A stretch of DNA of 64,000 bases from an uncultured Collinsella sp. (GTDB lineage: Bacteria; Actinomycetota; Coriobacteriia; Coriobacteriales; Coriobacteriaceae): assembly GCA_958445895.1 (NCBI GenBank), contig CAUCTV010000001.1, forward strand, positions 1 to 64,000. Direction: 5' to 3'. Position 1 is the first letter of the stretch. Each line of letters starts with the position of its first letter. The position numbers and the translations under genes are program-made. Under the pieces are notes generated by a model that searched no databases, was not told the origin of the DNA, and was given only the letters and a program-made list of their open reading frames with translations. Shown in pieces: positions 41,691-49,985 of this stretch.

Positions 41691-43607
41691 ATGGTCGCAT
41701 TCGATCGCAATCCGCAAGACTTCAAGTATCTGCGCCTGCTGTCGAGACAGTTTCCCACCGAGCAATCCGCGTTTACCGAGATCATCAACCTCTCGGCCAT
41801 CCTCAACCTGCCCAAAGGCACTGAGCATTTTATGAGCGACGTGCATGGCGAGTACGAAGCCTTTATGCACATCCTCAACAACTGCTCGGGCGTCGTGCGC
41901 GAGCATGTCGACGAAATCTTTGGCGAAACGCTCTCCTTTGACGAGAAGGGCGAGCTGTGCACGCTCATCTACTACCCGCGCGAGAAGATCGAGCTGGTCC
42001 GCAGCCAGCGCGAGGACTCGCCCACCTGGTACAAGACGATGCTTGACCAGCTCATCATGGTCGCCCGCTCGCTTTCGAGCCGCTATACGCGCTCCAAGGT
42101 GCGTAAGGCCATCCCACGCGATTACGCCTACATCATCGACGAGCTGCTACACACGCATCCGGACGAGAACAACTATCGCGTGCGCTATCACGAGCGCATC
42201 GTGGAGTCCATCCTAGAGACCGCCAGCGCCGACGACTTTATCGAGTCGCTCGCCTCGCTCATCAAGCGCCTGGCCGTCGACCACCTGCACCTGGTGGGCG
42301 ATATCTTCGACCGCGGTGGCGGCGCGGCCAAGATTATGGACCGCCTGCTCACCTACCATTCACTCGACATCCAGTGGGGCAACCACGACCTGCTGTGGAT
42401 GGGCGCTGCGGCCGGTGAACCTGCCTGCATCGCCACGGTGCTGCGCAACAACCTACGCTACGACAACTACGAGATCCTGGAGAACGACTACGGCATCTCG
42501 CTGCGTGAACTTGTCGCCTTTGCTGATGCCACCTACACCGCCGGCGAGTCCATCACCCCGCTGATCAAGGCCATCAACGTGCTGCTCTTTAAGCTCGAGG
42601 GCCAGATTATCCAGCGCCATCCCGAGTTCGACATGACCGACCGCCTGTTACTCGACAAGATCGAACACGACACCGGCACGGTCACGCTCGCCGACGGCAG
42701 CGTGTGGCCGCTCACGACCAACGACTTCCCCACCGTCGACCCGGCGGACCCCTATACGCTCACGTCTCAGGAGCAGCACATCATCGACAAGCTCGTGTCC
42801 GAGTTTGTCACCGCCGATCACCTGCATCGCCATATCGATTTCCTCTATTCCCACGGCTCGATGTACAAGGTTGCCAACGGCAACCTGCTGTTCCATGGCT
42901 GCGTGCCACTCAACGAAGACGGCACCATTAGCAGCATGAACTGCCTGGGCACCTGGCACACTGGCCGCGATTATCTCGATTTTTGCGACTACATCGCCCG
43001 CCGCGCCTGGCGTGTGGGCGACCGCGACGCTCTCGACTGGATGTGGTACCTGTGGATTGGCTTTAACTCACCCGCCAGCGGACGCCTGGTGCGTACCTTT
43101 GAGCGCGCCTATATCGCCGATAAGAGCACCTGGGTCGAGCCGATGGACCCGTACTTTACGCTTACCAAGTCGCCCTCGGTCTGCGACGACATCATGCGCG
43201 AGTTTGGCGTCACGCCCATGGCATGTTCACCGACTGGCCACATCATCAACGGCCACACGCCCGTTAAAACCACCAAGGGCGAGCAGCCCATCCGCGCCGA
43301 GGGCAAGCTGCTGGTCATCGATGGCGGCTTCTGCCGCGCTTACCATCCCAAGACGGGTATCGCCGGCTATACGCTCATCTCGAGCTCGCGCGGCTGCCGC
43401 CTCAAGTCGCACCGGGCCTTTACGACGGTTGCCGAGGCACTCACCCGCAACGTCGATATCGAAAGCGAGACCAACCGCTTTGACGAGGCCGACCGTCGCC
43501 GCATGGTGAGCGACACCGATTCCGGCGCCAAGATCCGCAGCCAGATCCAGGACCTGCGCCAGCTGCTCGATGCATATAGAAACGGTGCTATCGAGGAGCG
43601 CGCCTAG
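41691..43607 (+). CDS. fbp: Fructose-1,6-bisphosphatase, class III
   Basis: 638 residues, the usual length for class III. FMSDVHGEYEAFMHIL, LVGDIFDRGGGAAKIMD and IQWGNHDLLWMGAAAGE are the calcineurin-type metallophosphatase motifs; TPVKTTKGEQPIRAEGKLLVIDGGF is a late family block. It removes the 1-phosphate of fructose-1,6-bisphosphate for gluconeogenesis. GGAAGGTG precedes the ATG. The inverted repeat at 41634-41663 may regulate it. Confidence 0.95.
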   Translation: MVAFDRNPQDFKYLRLLSRQFPTEQSAFTEIINLSAILNLPKGTEHFMSDVHGEYEAFMHILNNCSGVVREHVDEIFGETLSFDEKGELCTLIYYPREKIELVRSQREDSPTWYKTMLDQLIMVARSLSSRYTRSKVRKAIPRDYAYIIDELLHTHPDENNYRVRYHERIVESILETASADDFIESLASLIKRLAVDHLHLVGDIFDRGGGAAKIMDRLLTYHSLDIQWGNHDLLWMGAAAGEPACIATVLRNNLRYDNYEILENDYGISLRELVAFADATYTAGESITPLIKAINVLLFKLEGQIIQRHPEFDMTDRLLLDKIEHDTGTVTLADGSVWPLTTNDFPTVDPADPYTLTSQEQHIIDKLVSEFVTADHLHRHIDFLYSHGSMYKVANGNLLFHGCVPLNEDGTISSMNCLGTWHTGRDYLDFCDYIARRAWRVGDRDALDWMWYLWIGFNSPASGRLVRTFERAYIADKSTWVEPMDPYFTLTKSPSVCDDIMREFGVTPMACSPTGHIINGHTPVKTTKGEQPIRAEGKLLVIDGGFCRAYHPKTGIAGYTLISSSRGCRLKSHRAFTTVAEALTRNVDIESETNRFDEADRRRMVSDTDSGAKIRSQIQDLRQLLDAYRNGAIEERA

Positions 43608-43685
43608 CACCACCCGTGGGGATTGGCTAAACTTGCTGAGTTTGTCATCCCCGCGGCGCCCCGGCGCCACCATAAGGCAGGTACC

Positions 43686-44081
43686 ATGCAAAAGCTCCTT
43701 GCGCAGATCATGAAGTTTGGCGTCGTCGGCGTCATTGCCACGGTCATCGACTTTGGCATTATGAATCTGCTCCACTACGGTCTGGGCCTCAACATCCTAA
43801 TCGCCAACACCAGCGGCTTTATCATCTCACTCATCTTTAACTACCTCGCCAGCATGAAGTACGTGTTTGCGCACAAGGAGGGCATGAGCCGCCGCCGCGA
43901 GTTCATTATCTTTGTCGTGCTGTCTGTGATCGGTTTGGGACTCAACGACGGCATCGTGCTGGCGCTCAACGCCGGCCTGGGGCTCGAGGCCAATATCGCC
44001 AAGATTTGCGCCACCGCGCTTGTCATGGTCTACAACTTTGTGACCCGAAAGATCTTCCTGGAAGGCGACGAGACCAAGTAA
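43686..44081 (+). CDS. GtrA-family membrane protein, copy 1
   Basis: 131 residues from the ATG at 43686. Four membrane helices: FGVVGVIATVIDFGIMNLL, ANTSGFIISLIFNYL, FIIFVVLSVIGLGLNDGIV and ICATALVMVYNFVTRKIFL. The FGVVG...D, NY and NFxxRK positions are GtrA signatures. GtrA proteins are thought to move undecaprenyl-linked sugars across the membrane for cell-surface polysaccharide modification. A clear paralogue follows after 218 bases. Confidence 0.88.
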   Translation: MQKLLAQIMKFGVVGVIATVIDFGIMNLLHYGLGLNILIANTSGFIISLIFNYLASMKYVFAHKEGMSRRREFIIFVVLSVIGLGLNDGIVLALNAGLGLEANIAKICATALVMVYNFVTRKIFLEGDETK

Positions 44082-44101
44082 CTCGCAACCTTACAGCTTT
44101 A

Positions 44102-44153
44102 CAATGCCCACAGATGACGCGCGCCGAGCGCTGTGTTGTTCGTGGGCATTGCT
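44102..44153 (+). terminator. Hairpin after gtrA copy 1
   Basis: CAATGCCCAC pairs with GTGGGCATTG around a 30-base loop with an inner GC stem. Only a weak T-run follows (CTCGTTTACG), so termination is uncertain. Confidence 0.4.
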
Positions 44154-44299
44154 CGTTTACGGGCAAATTTTCAACGTTTGCGGATTAGCACTTGATAATT
44201 TGGCGAGTTCGTATAGTTCTTGGCAAAGACCTTACGTTTCCCTTGCAAAAGCTCTAAAGTATCCTCTGCTCGATTCATCAACGCATTGGATGTGATTAC

Positions 44300-44707
44300 G
44301 TGCGCAAGGCACTGGCACAACCTCATACCAAGCAGTTCCTCAAGTTCGCTGTCGTGGGTCTTATCTCCTTTGGCATCGACTGGGGTATGCTCATTGCGCT
44401 CGTCGAGCTGTTTCACCTCGACTTTTTGATGAGCACCACGGTCTCGTTTACCACGTCCGTCGTGGTCAACTACTGGCTCAGCATGAAGTATGTGTTCGAC
44501 CACCGCGAGGGCATGAGCCGCAAGCGCGAGTTCACGATCTTCACCATCCTGTCGGTGATCGGCCTGGGCCTCAACGACCTATACATGTTTGTGGGCGTCA
44601 CGTTTTTGAGCATCGGCTACCAGGCCATGAAGGCCATCGCCACATTCCTCGTCACCTGGTACAACTACTTCAGCCGTCGCTTCTTCCTCGAGGGCGCACG
44701 GTCGTAG
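44300..44707 (+). CDS. GtrA-family membrane protein, copy 2
   Basis: 135 residues with a GTG start; the ribosome binding site is weak. Helix layout and wording repeat copy 1: FLKFAVVGLISFGIDWGMLIAL, TTSVVVNYWLSMKYVF, EGMSRKREFTIFTILSVIGLGLND and VTWYNYFSRRFFLEG. The phrase SMKYVF(A/D)H(K/R)EGMSR is nearly identical in both, so this is a tandem duplication. A terminator follows at 44731-44770. Confidence 0.88.
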   Translation: MRKALAQPHTKQFLKFAVVGLISFGIDWGMLIALVELFHLDFLMSTTVSFTTSVVVNYWLSMKYVFDHREGMSRKREFTIFTILSVIGLGLNDLYMFVGVTFLSIGYQAMKAIATFLVTWYNYFSRRFFLEGARS

Positions 44708-44730
44708 TCGATTCGCTATTTGCTTGAATG

Positions 44731-44770
44731 TATAACCGGTTGGAATTCCCATTCCAACCGGTTTTTTGTT
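44731..44770 (+). terminator. Terminator of gtrA copy 2
   Basis: AACCGGTTGGAAT and ATTCCAACCGGTT around CCC, followed by TTTTTGTTT. Confidence 0.92.
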
Positions 44771-44803
44771 TGCCGAGAGACCGGGCGGCCCGGTCCCATT
44801 CGC

Positions 44804-44846
44804 ATGAAAACGGGCGGCCCGGATGTTTGTCCGAACCGCCCGTCTG
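44804..44846 (-). terminator. Terminator of the DUF4430 locus
   Basis: On the minus strand GACGGGCGGTTCGG pairs with CCGGGCCGCCCGT around ACAAACAT and is followed by TTTTCATG. Lies about 20 bases after the stop of the small DUF4430 gene. Confidence 0.75.
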
Positions 44847-44865
44847 GCGCGCTATGTCGAGGCCT

Positions 44866-45753
44866 CTAGCCTGTAACGTAATACCAGACCACGTTGTCGC
44901 CGTTGGAGAGAACGTAGTTGCTGCAGGCCGTCATGGGCGTTGTGCCGTTGACGGAGTACATCCAGCCGCTCGTACCGCCGTACTGTTTCTCCGCCAAACC
45001 ACCAATCGCGGAGACATACGTGCCGTACGACGAGCCATGTGCGTTGACAGAAAGGCCCAGCGCGCACAGGGCATCGTAGACGGTAGCGCCTTCGTTAAAG
45101 GTAAAGGTGCCACCAGAAGACACAGGATTGCCCACAGCGCTCGATGTGACCGAAACCGTCACTGTTATGTAGCTGGACTCCTGCGAGCCGCTCTGGCCGC
45201 CCGAGGAGGCGTTTCCACCATTAGAGGATGAGGATCCATCAGACGACTGGCCACCGCCAGACGCATTGGAAGTATCGCCGACTCCCGTATTTTGGGCAGC
45301 GGATTTATCGCCAGACTTCTTGCCGTCCTGACCATCGGACTTCTTGCTATCCGAGCTTTTATCCGATTCCTTGTCCGAAGACTCGGAATCGTCCTTGCCG
45401 TCGTTCGAACCCTTGGACTCGTCTTTTGCATCATTCGATGACTTGGAGTCCTCGGAACTGGCCTCGCCCGAAGCCATAGTCGAGCCAGACGCCTTGGTGT
45501 CCTTGGTGACGACGCTCTCCCCCGTCACGGCCTGAATGATCCAGTCGATGGACCAGGCGCCGCTCTCGGAAGGATGGACGAAGCCCAGCGAGACGACGAT
45601 CAGAATGGTGCACGCGGCAGTCAAAACGCCAAGGAGCGCCTTGCGACGAGGGGCGGACGCCGCCGAAGCGGCGCCCTGTTGCTTTGTATCGTCGAACTGA
45701 ATGAACGAGGAATCTGGTTGCTTGGGGTCAGCGTCCTTGGATTTATTGGACAC
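44866..45753 (-). CDS. Membrane-anchored single DUF4430 (transcobalamin-beta-like) protein
   Basis: 295 residues from the GTG at 45753, which has AGGTGAGG close upstream; a GTG at 45762, touching the preceding stop, is the alternative. A cytoplasmic ~40-residue head is followed by one signal-anchor helix (LLGVLTAACTILIVVSLGFV) and a ~115-residue Ser/Lys/Asp/Gly spacer, suited to crossing the cell wall. A C-terminal DUF4430 domain has ATVYDALCALGLSV, SAIGGLAEKQYGGTSGWMYSVNG and NGDNVVWYYVTG. This domain corresponds to the beta domain of transcobalamin and intrinsic factor. It lies downstream of the large DUF4430 protein and probably shares its riboswitch transcript. Confidence 0.8.
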   Translation of the reverse strand: MSNKSKDADPKQPDSSFIQFDDTKQQGAASAASAPRRKALLGVLTAACTILIVVSLGFVHPSESGAWSIDWIIQAVTGESVVTKDTKASGSTMASGEASSEDSKSSNDAKDESKGSNDGKDDSESSDKESDKSSDSKKSDGQDGKKSGDKSAAQNTGVGDTSNASGGGQSSDGSSSSNGGNASSGGQSGSQESSYITVTVSVTSSAVGNPVSSGGTFTFNEGATVYDALCALGLSVNAHGSSYGTYVSAIGGLAEKQYGGTSGWMYSVNGTTPMTACSNYVLSNGDNVVWYYVTG

Positions 45754-45762
45754 AGCCCTCAC

Positions 45763-48700
45763 CTACCGACGTTTGGTGAACACGAACACGCCGACGATGG
45801 CGAGACCGATGACGCCGGCGGCAACGCCAACAATGGCGAGCGGGTTGGTGCCAGCCTCCTGCTCGGAGGCACTAGAGGACTTCTTAGCAGTGGTCGTGGA
45901 AGCAGCACCCGTATCGGACTTGGAATCGGACTTCTTGTCGGACTTGCTGTCCTTCTTGTCAGACTTCTTGTCAGACTTCTTCTCGTCCTTCTTATCGGAC
46001 TTATCGGAGTCCTTCTTGTCGGACTTGTTGTCCTTGGTCTCGGTCTTGGTCGACACCGTCGTCTTGGTCGCCGGCTTATGACCCGGGGCGACAACGCCGC
46101 CAGCCTGCTGGCCCTTCGTGCCAGAGCCGGAACCCGTGCCAGTGCCGGCACCAGCACCAGAACCGTTGCCAGCGCCACCGTTACCACCATTAGTGCCAGA
46201 ACCGCCATTACCGCCAGGGTTAACAGCATTCTTGGTCCACTTGGCATACAGCGTCAGATCGGCCGTCACCGGCGTACTGAAGTCATACGCCTGCGTGCAA
46301 GCCTCATCGGTGAACCAACCGCCGAAAGTGTAGCCATCGCGCGTCGGATCGGCCGGCTTGACCAGCTTGCCGTCGGCCGTAGCAACGAACTTAGTGTCGC
46401 AAGCAGACCCGCCGTTGGAATTAAAGGCAACCGTCCAAGACTCGACAGCCCCCAGCTTGAACAGAGTACCCGAATCATTGATGTAGTAGAGGTTGCCAGA
46501 AGCATCGGCAATGACCGGAGAGTCACAGTACTGGTAATGGCCAGCCGCATCATAAATCTGCGTCGCCTCTGCGTCGCCAAGCGTATAGCGATACACGCCA
46601 CCGCCAGCAGAGTAGTTGACGTAATCCTTGCTATCCGCGCTGTTCACGGTGAAGTACACATAGGTCTTGCCGCCCTGAACACTCACCAGCGGAGTAGCAG
46701 CAATACCGTTGAGGCCAGCCGGCAGCGCCTTGCCGTCGGCAGCAGCGACCATCGTGGTCTTACCCGTCTTCAGGTTATAGAGAACCAGAGCAGAGCCCGT
46801 AGCCGTCTGTCCGCCGACAATCAGATTGTCACCAGACACCGCTGGGGCGCTCAGATTATTCGTAAGGCCCAGATCAACCGTCTTCTGTTCACTCAGCACA
46901 CCCTTCGCCGAAAGCGAAATCACATGGAGCTTTCCGTCGTGCGTCATCTGATAGAAGGTCGAACCATTGGACGGATCGGCAATGCAATCGGCATTTGCGA
47001 CAGCGCCGAGCTTCATGGTCGAAACGACATCGCCCGTCGTCTTATCAATGCACTTAAGCGTGCCCGCGCTCGTAGGAACAATGGTGTACTTATCCGTCAG
47101 CGCAGCGCCAGTCCAATAATAGCCCTCGGAAGGGTCAATGTTCTGCCAAGAGACTTCGCCCGTGGCAATCTTGATACGCTTCAGGGAGCCGTTGCCGTAG
47201 GTCGCGTTGTAGTTCTCGTCATACGAAATATCGACCGTACCAACATAGACATACTCGCCGTCCGAAACGACGGTGCAGGAGCTCTGCGTCAAGTCCGTCA
47301 AACCAGGCGTCAGCCACTTGCAGATCAGCTTGTCTGCAGTAATCGCCTGGACCGCACCGCCGTTGAGCGGAACGATGATAAGGCCGTTGGTATAGATCGG
47401 ACGAGAGGTATAGCTCACCTTGGAGGCAAGCGGCGCAGAGGCAACCTTTTTGCCCGTGGACGAATCGATCTTAATGAGCTCGTTCTCGGTCGCGATGTAC
47501 ACAAAGCCGTTAGCGATGACAGGTTCGCTGCAGTTGGCATACTGCTGACCAGACTCGGCCTTCCAATCGAAGGCCCACTTAAGACCGGCGGCCTGCGCAG
47601 GTGTCTTGGCATCCGTTACGGTCGAACCGTTGCCACCGTTGCCGTAGCCGGCCCACTCGGCATCCCAATCAGGAGTCGTTGCACTCGGGTCCACGACAAT
47701 CTTGTCGGGATTGGGCATGGGCGATTTATCGGTGGTGTAGGCAAACGTAGCCTTGTCGCCGCTCTTGAGCGTGACCTGGTTGGCGCAGAGAGATGAGGGC
47801 TCTCCGTTGATAAACAGACGCCAATATTTCTTGGTCGCACCATCCCAGCCATACGGCTTGTGATCGAACGGCGAAGTAATGGAATTCAGGAACCAGTACT
47901 CACCACTCTGGGAGCCGTTGTACGTAACGCCCTTCGCCTTCAGAACCGTCTCAATAAGGTCCTGGGCCGTAGAGCCTTCGGGCAGGGAAACATTGCTTGC
48001 CGAGCCCCAGCGAGTATTGTTGCCGTTGACATCGGGACCGATAACATCGACGGACCCAAGAACCTGACCGGGGAGGGCATCGGCGTCAGCACCATACATA
48101 AAGGTGACGGCGTCACCCTCTTGGAGTTCGTAGTTGCCGGCCCCGACTTGGGCGAACTTGCCATTTACATAGAACTGCCAATAACTTTTGGTCGCAGGAT
48201 CATACTCATAGGTCTTACCGTCAAGCGGCGAGGTAATGCCGCTGAGGTACCAACCCCAAGACTCTTCTTTAGCATCGAGGGTAAGACCAGTCTGCTCCAG
48301 CAAATCCTTAGCAGTGGAACCAGCCTTGAGACTCGTCTGGCCCGTCGAGGCCCAAACCTGCTGCTTGCCGTCCTTGTCCTTACCGAGGACCTGAACGGAG
48401 GCACGGACGGAATCAGAGGGCAACTGGTCGCCCCAGCCACCGTAGAACCACGTAACGGTATCGCCAGCATGAATGGTGACATTGTCTGCCGTGTAGTCGC
48501 TCGACTTGCCGTTGATGAACAGCTGCCAATAGGTCGAATAATCGAGCGGCGTACCCAGCTCAACGCCGTTGTACTTAAGGCTCAGAATGAAGGAGCCCGC
48601 AGCAACGGCGTCGATGTCATTCGCCTCGAGCGCGACCTTCGTAAGGTCAAGTGCGCTCGAGCCGGACGTCACCACATACTGCGCGTTATCGACCCAAGTC

Positions 48701-49638
48701 TGAGTCTTGCCCTGGGCATCGCGACCAATGACGGTCACATTTGCGGCAACCTGGTCCTTAACGACAGGGGACGCGCTACCAGCCGTATAGGCAAACTCAA
48801 TCTTCTGCCCCTGGGTGAGCTTGATGCTGCTCGCGCCAACCGAGGAAGACGCGCCATCGACGAACAGCTGCCAGAAGGCATAAGTCGTCGGATCGTAGAC
48901 AAGCGTGCGGCCATCGCTCGGGGATGTGATGCTTTTGAGGTAGAACCCGTATGCCGTGTTCGGATCGTAGTCCGCCTTGAAGCCCGTCTTCTCCTGCAGC
49001 TTAATAAAGGCATCCGCAGCCGTCGCGCCCTCGTCGAGCTTGAGCTGCGTAGGTGCCACCCAGGTCTGAGCCTTGCCGTCGGCATCGGTGCCGATAATCG
49101 AGAACGAGACCTCGACTTGCTTCTTGGCGACATCGCCAGTTTCCGTCGGGTTCTCTGCCTGGACGGCAGCCACGGCGGCAGATCCTGCTTGGCCAGCGGA
49201 TGCCGTCGAAGACTGCTCGCTCGCGGCAGGGTTCTCCCCCGTCGCCGAGCCTTCGTCGCCAGCTGCCGCCCCTGTTGTGGCGGTACTAGCTGCAGGCGCG
49301 CTCCCAGAATCTGAAACCTCAACGTTGCCCTGGTCGGCAGCACCATCCGCAGGCGCTGCGTCCTCACTCGGCGTCGCAGCCTGAGCCACAGCCTCGGCAA
49401 TGCCCTCGGCGCCCTCGGCCCACAGCCGAGCCGGCGTGGTGCCAAAGGCCATCGCGAAGGCCAGGAATGCCACCAGACCGCGCTTAGCTACACCGCGTGC
49501 AATCGCGCCACGGCGATGCAACGAGGCGCACTCACGCTCGTCCTCAAACATATCCATTTGTCCCCCATTGTCTGTACTTGGAGCGTTGCCTTGAGGCTGC
49601 CCCACGTCATCGCGCATGTTGCGCTCGAGTTCCCCCAT
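45763..49638 (-). CDS. Cell-surface protein: four DUF4430 domains, PQQ-type beta-propeller, InlB repeat, C-terminal anchor
   Basis: 1291 residues from the ATG at 49638. A 50-residue cytoplasmic head and signal-like helix (RGLVAFLAFAMAFGTTPARLWA) are followed by a ~100-residue Ala/Ser/Glu linker. Four DUF4430 units lie at about 175-285, 290-405, 410-515 and 520-630; three share a KSITSPSDG/SGITSPLDG/NSITSPFDH motif, and all have YWQLF(I/V)(D/N)G-like strands and a closing (W/F)xYG or FAYT. From ~680 to 1075 a PQQ/WD-like propeller has repeats such as GFVYIATENELIKIDSSTGK. An InlB-type repeat (VAFNSNGGSACDTKF...GYTFGGWFTDEAC...LYAKW) comes next, then a Lys/Asp/Ser wall spacer and a membrane helix ending FTKRR. 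A cobalamin riboswitch lies directly upstream, so B12 or corrinoid capture is the likely role. Confidence 0.82.
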   Translation of the reverse strand: MGELERNMRDDVGQPQGNAPSTDNGGQMDMFEDERECASLHRRGAIARGVAKRGLVAFLAFAMAFGTTPARLWAEGAEGIAEAVAQAATPSEDAAPADGAADQGNVEVSDSGSAPAASTATTGAAAGDEGSATGENPAASEQSSTASAGQAGSAAVAAVQAENPTETGDVAKKQVEVSFSIIGTDADGKAQTWVAPTQLKLDEGATAADAFIKLQEKTGFKADYDPNTAYGFYLKSITSPSDGRTLVYDPTTYAFWQLFVDGASSSVGASSIKLTQGQKIEFAYTAGSASPVVKDQVAANVTVIGRDAQGKTQTWVDNAQYVVTSGSSALDLTKVALEANDIDAVAAGSFILSLKYNGVELGTPLDYSTYWQLFINGKSSDYTADNVTIHAGDTVTWFYGGWGDQLPSDSVRASVQVLGKDKDGKQQVWASTGQTSLKAGSTAKDLLEQTGLTLDAKEESWGWYLSGITSPLDGKTYEYDPATKSYWQFYVNGKFAQVGAGNYELQEGDAVTFMYGADADALPGQVLGSVDVIGPDVNGNNTRWGSASNVSLPEGSTAQDLIETVLKAKGVTYNGSQSGEYWFLNSITSPFDHKPYGWDGATKKYWRLFINGEPSSLCANQVTLKSGDKATFAYTTDKSPMPNPDKIVVDPSATTPDWDAEWAGYGNGGNGSTVTDAKTPAQAAGLKWAFDWKAESGQQYANCSEPVIANGFVYIATENELIKIDSSTGKKVASAPLASKVSYTSRPIYTNGLIIVPLNGGAVQAITADKLICKWLTPGLTDLTQSSCTVVSDGEYVYVGTVDISYDENYNATYGNGSLKRIKIATGEVSWQNIDPSEGYYWTGAALTDKYTIVPTSAGTLKCIDKTTGDVVSTMKLGAVANADCIADPSNGSTFYQMTHDGKLHVISLSAKGVLSEQKTVDLGLTNNLSAPAVSGDNLIVGGQTATGSALVLYNLKTGKTTMVAAADGKALPAGLNGIAATPLVSVQGGKTYVYFTVNSADSKDYVNYSAGGGVYRYTLGDAEATQIYDAAGHYQYCDSPVIADASGNLYYINDSGTLFKLGAVESWTVAFNSNGGSACDTKFVATADGKLVKPADPTRDGYTFGGWFTDEACTQAYDFSTPVTADLTLYAKWTKNAVNPGGNGGSGTNGGNGGAGNGSGAGAGTGTGSGSGTKGQQAGGVVAPGHKPATKTTVSTKTETKDNKSDKKDSDKSDKKDEKKSDKKSDKKDSKSDKKSDSKSDTGAASTTTAKKSSSASEQEAGTNPLAIVGVAAGVIGLAIVGVFVFTKRR

Positions 49639-49704
49639 CGGGGTCCCCCTTCCCTCCAGAGCCCTATGCACGCCGGCGGCATACGCCGCAGCCGCATGCA
49701 AGAT

Positions 49705-49876
49705 GGGAGGCGATCCGACTTAACCTTAACGACTCGGGCACGTCGTCCGATCTGCGACGCGAACATCCCGAGCCAAGAGGAATTACGGTTACTGGTACAG
49801 CCGGGGACTTGCACCCCGATTCTCCCAAACGCGCAGGAAAACCGCGCATTCGTGCGTCTCCGCACCACCATCTATG
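49705..49876 (-). ncRNA. Cobalamin (B12) riboswitch
   Basis: On the minus strand the core reads GGGAGAATCGGGGTGCAAGT then CCCCGGCTGTACCAGTAACC and GTAA (49829-49782), matching the conserved GGTGnnAGTCC and CCGCAACTGTAA segments of the cobalamin riboswitch. The 3' B12 box is AAGTCGGATCGCCTCC (49721-49706). Stems with variable loops lie between. It ends about 65 bases before the start codon of the DUF4430 surface protein, where GGCGGCATACGCC can form an expression-platform hairpin. B12 binding should reduce expression. Confidence 0.82.
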
Positions 49877-49883
49877 CCATCGA

Positions 49884-49911
49884 TTATTACCGTCAGTATG
49901 GTATCACGCAA
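49884..49911 (-). promoter_or_regulatory. Promoter of the riboswitch transcript
   Basis: On the minus strand TTGCGT and TAATAA are separated by 16 bases, placing the start site close to 49877, the predicted 5' edge of the riboswitch. Confidence 0.5.
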
Positions 49912-49942
49912 AAGGGCCTCGCACGCAGGCGAAGCCCAAGGT
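49912..49942 (-). terminator. Hairpin between the aarF operon and the riboswitch
   Basis: On the minus strand GGGCTTCGCC and GCGAGGCCC flank TGCGT and are followed by TTTTGCG. It could separate aarF transcription from the riboswitch unit. Confidence 0.55.
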
Positions 49943-49985
49943 AAAAGCTATTATTTGCGATAGGAAAATACGGTGACCGCAGCCC

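Noticed and set aside
45574..47796. A 740-codon open frame on the plus strand, opposite the DUF4430 surface protein
   Set aside because: It lies wholly antisense to a gene with clear domains; its Arg/Gly/Val-rich, motif-free translation is the usual shadow of GC-rich coding DNA.
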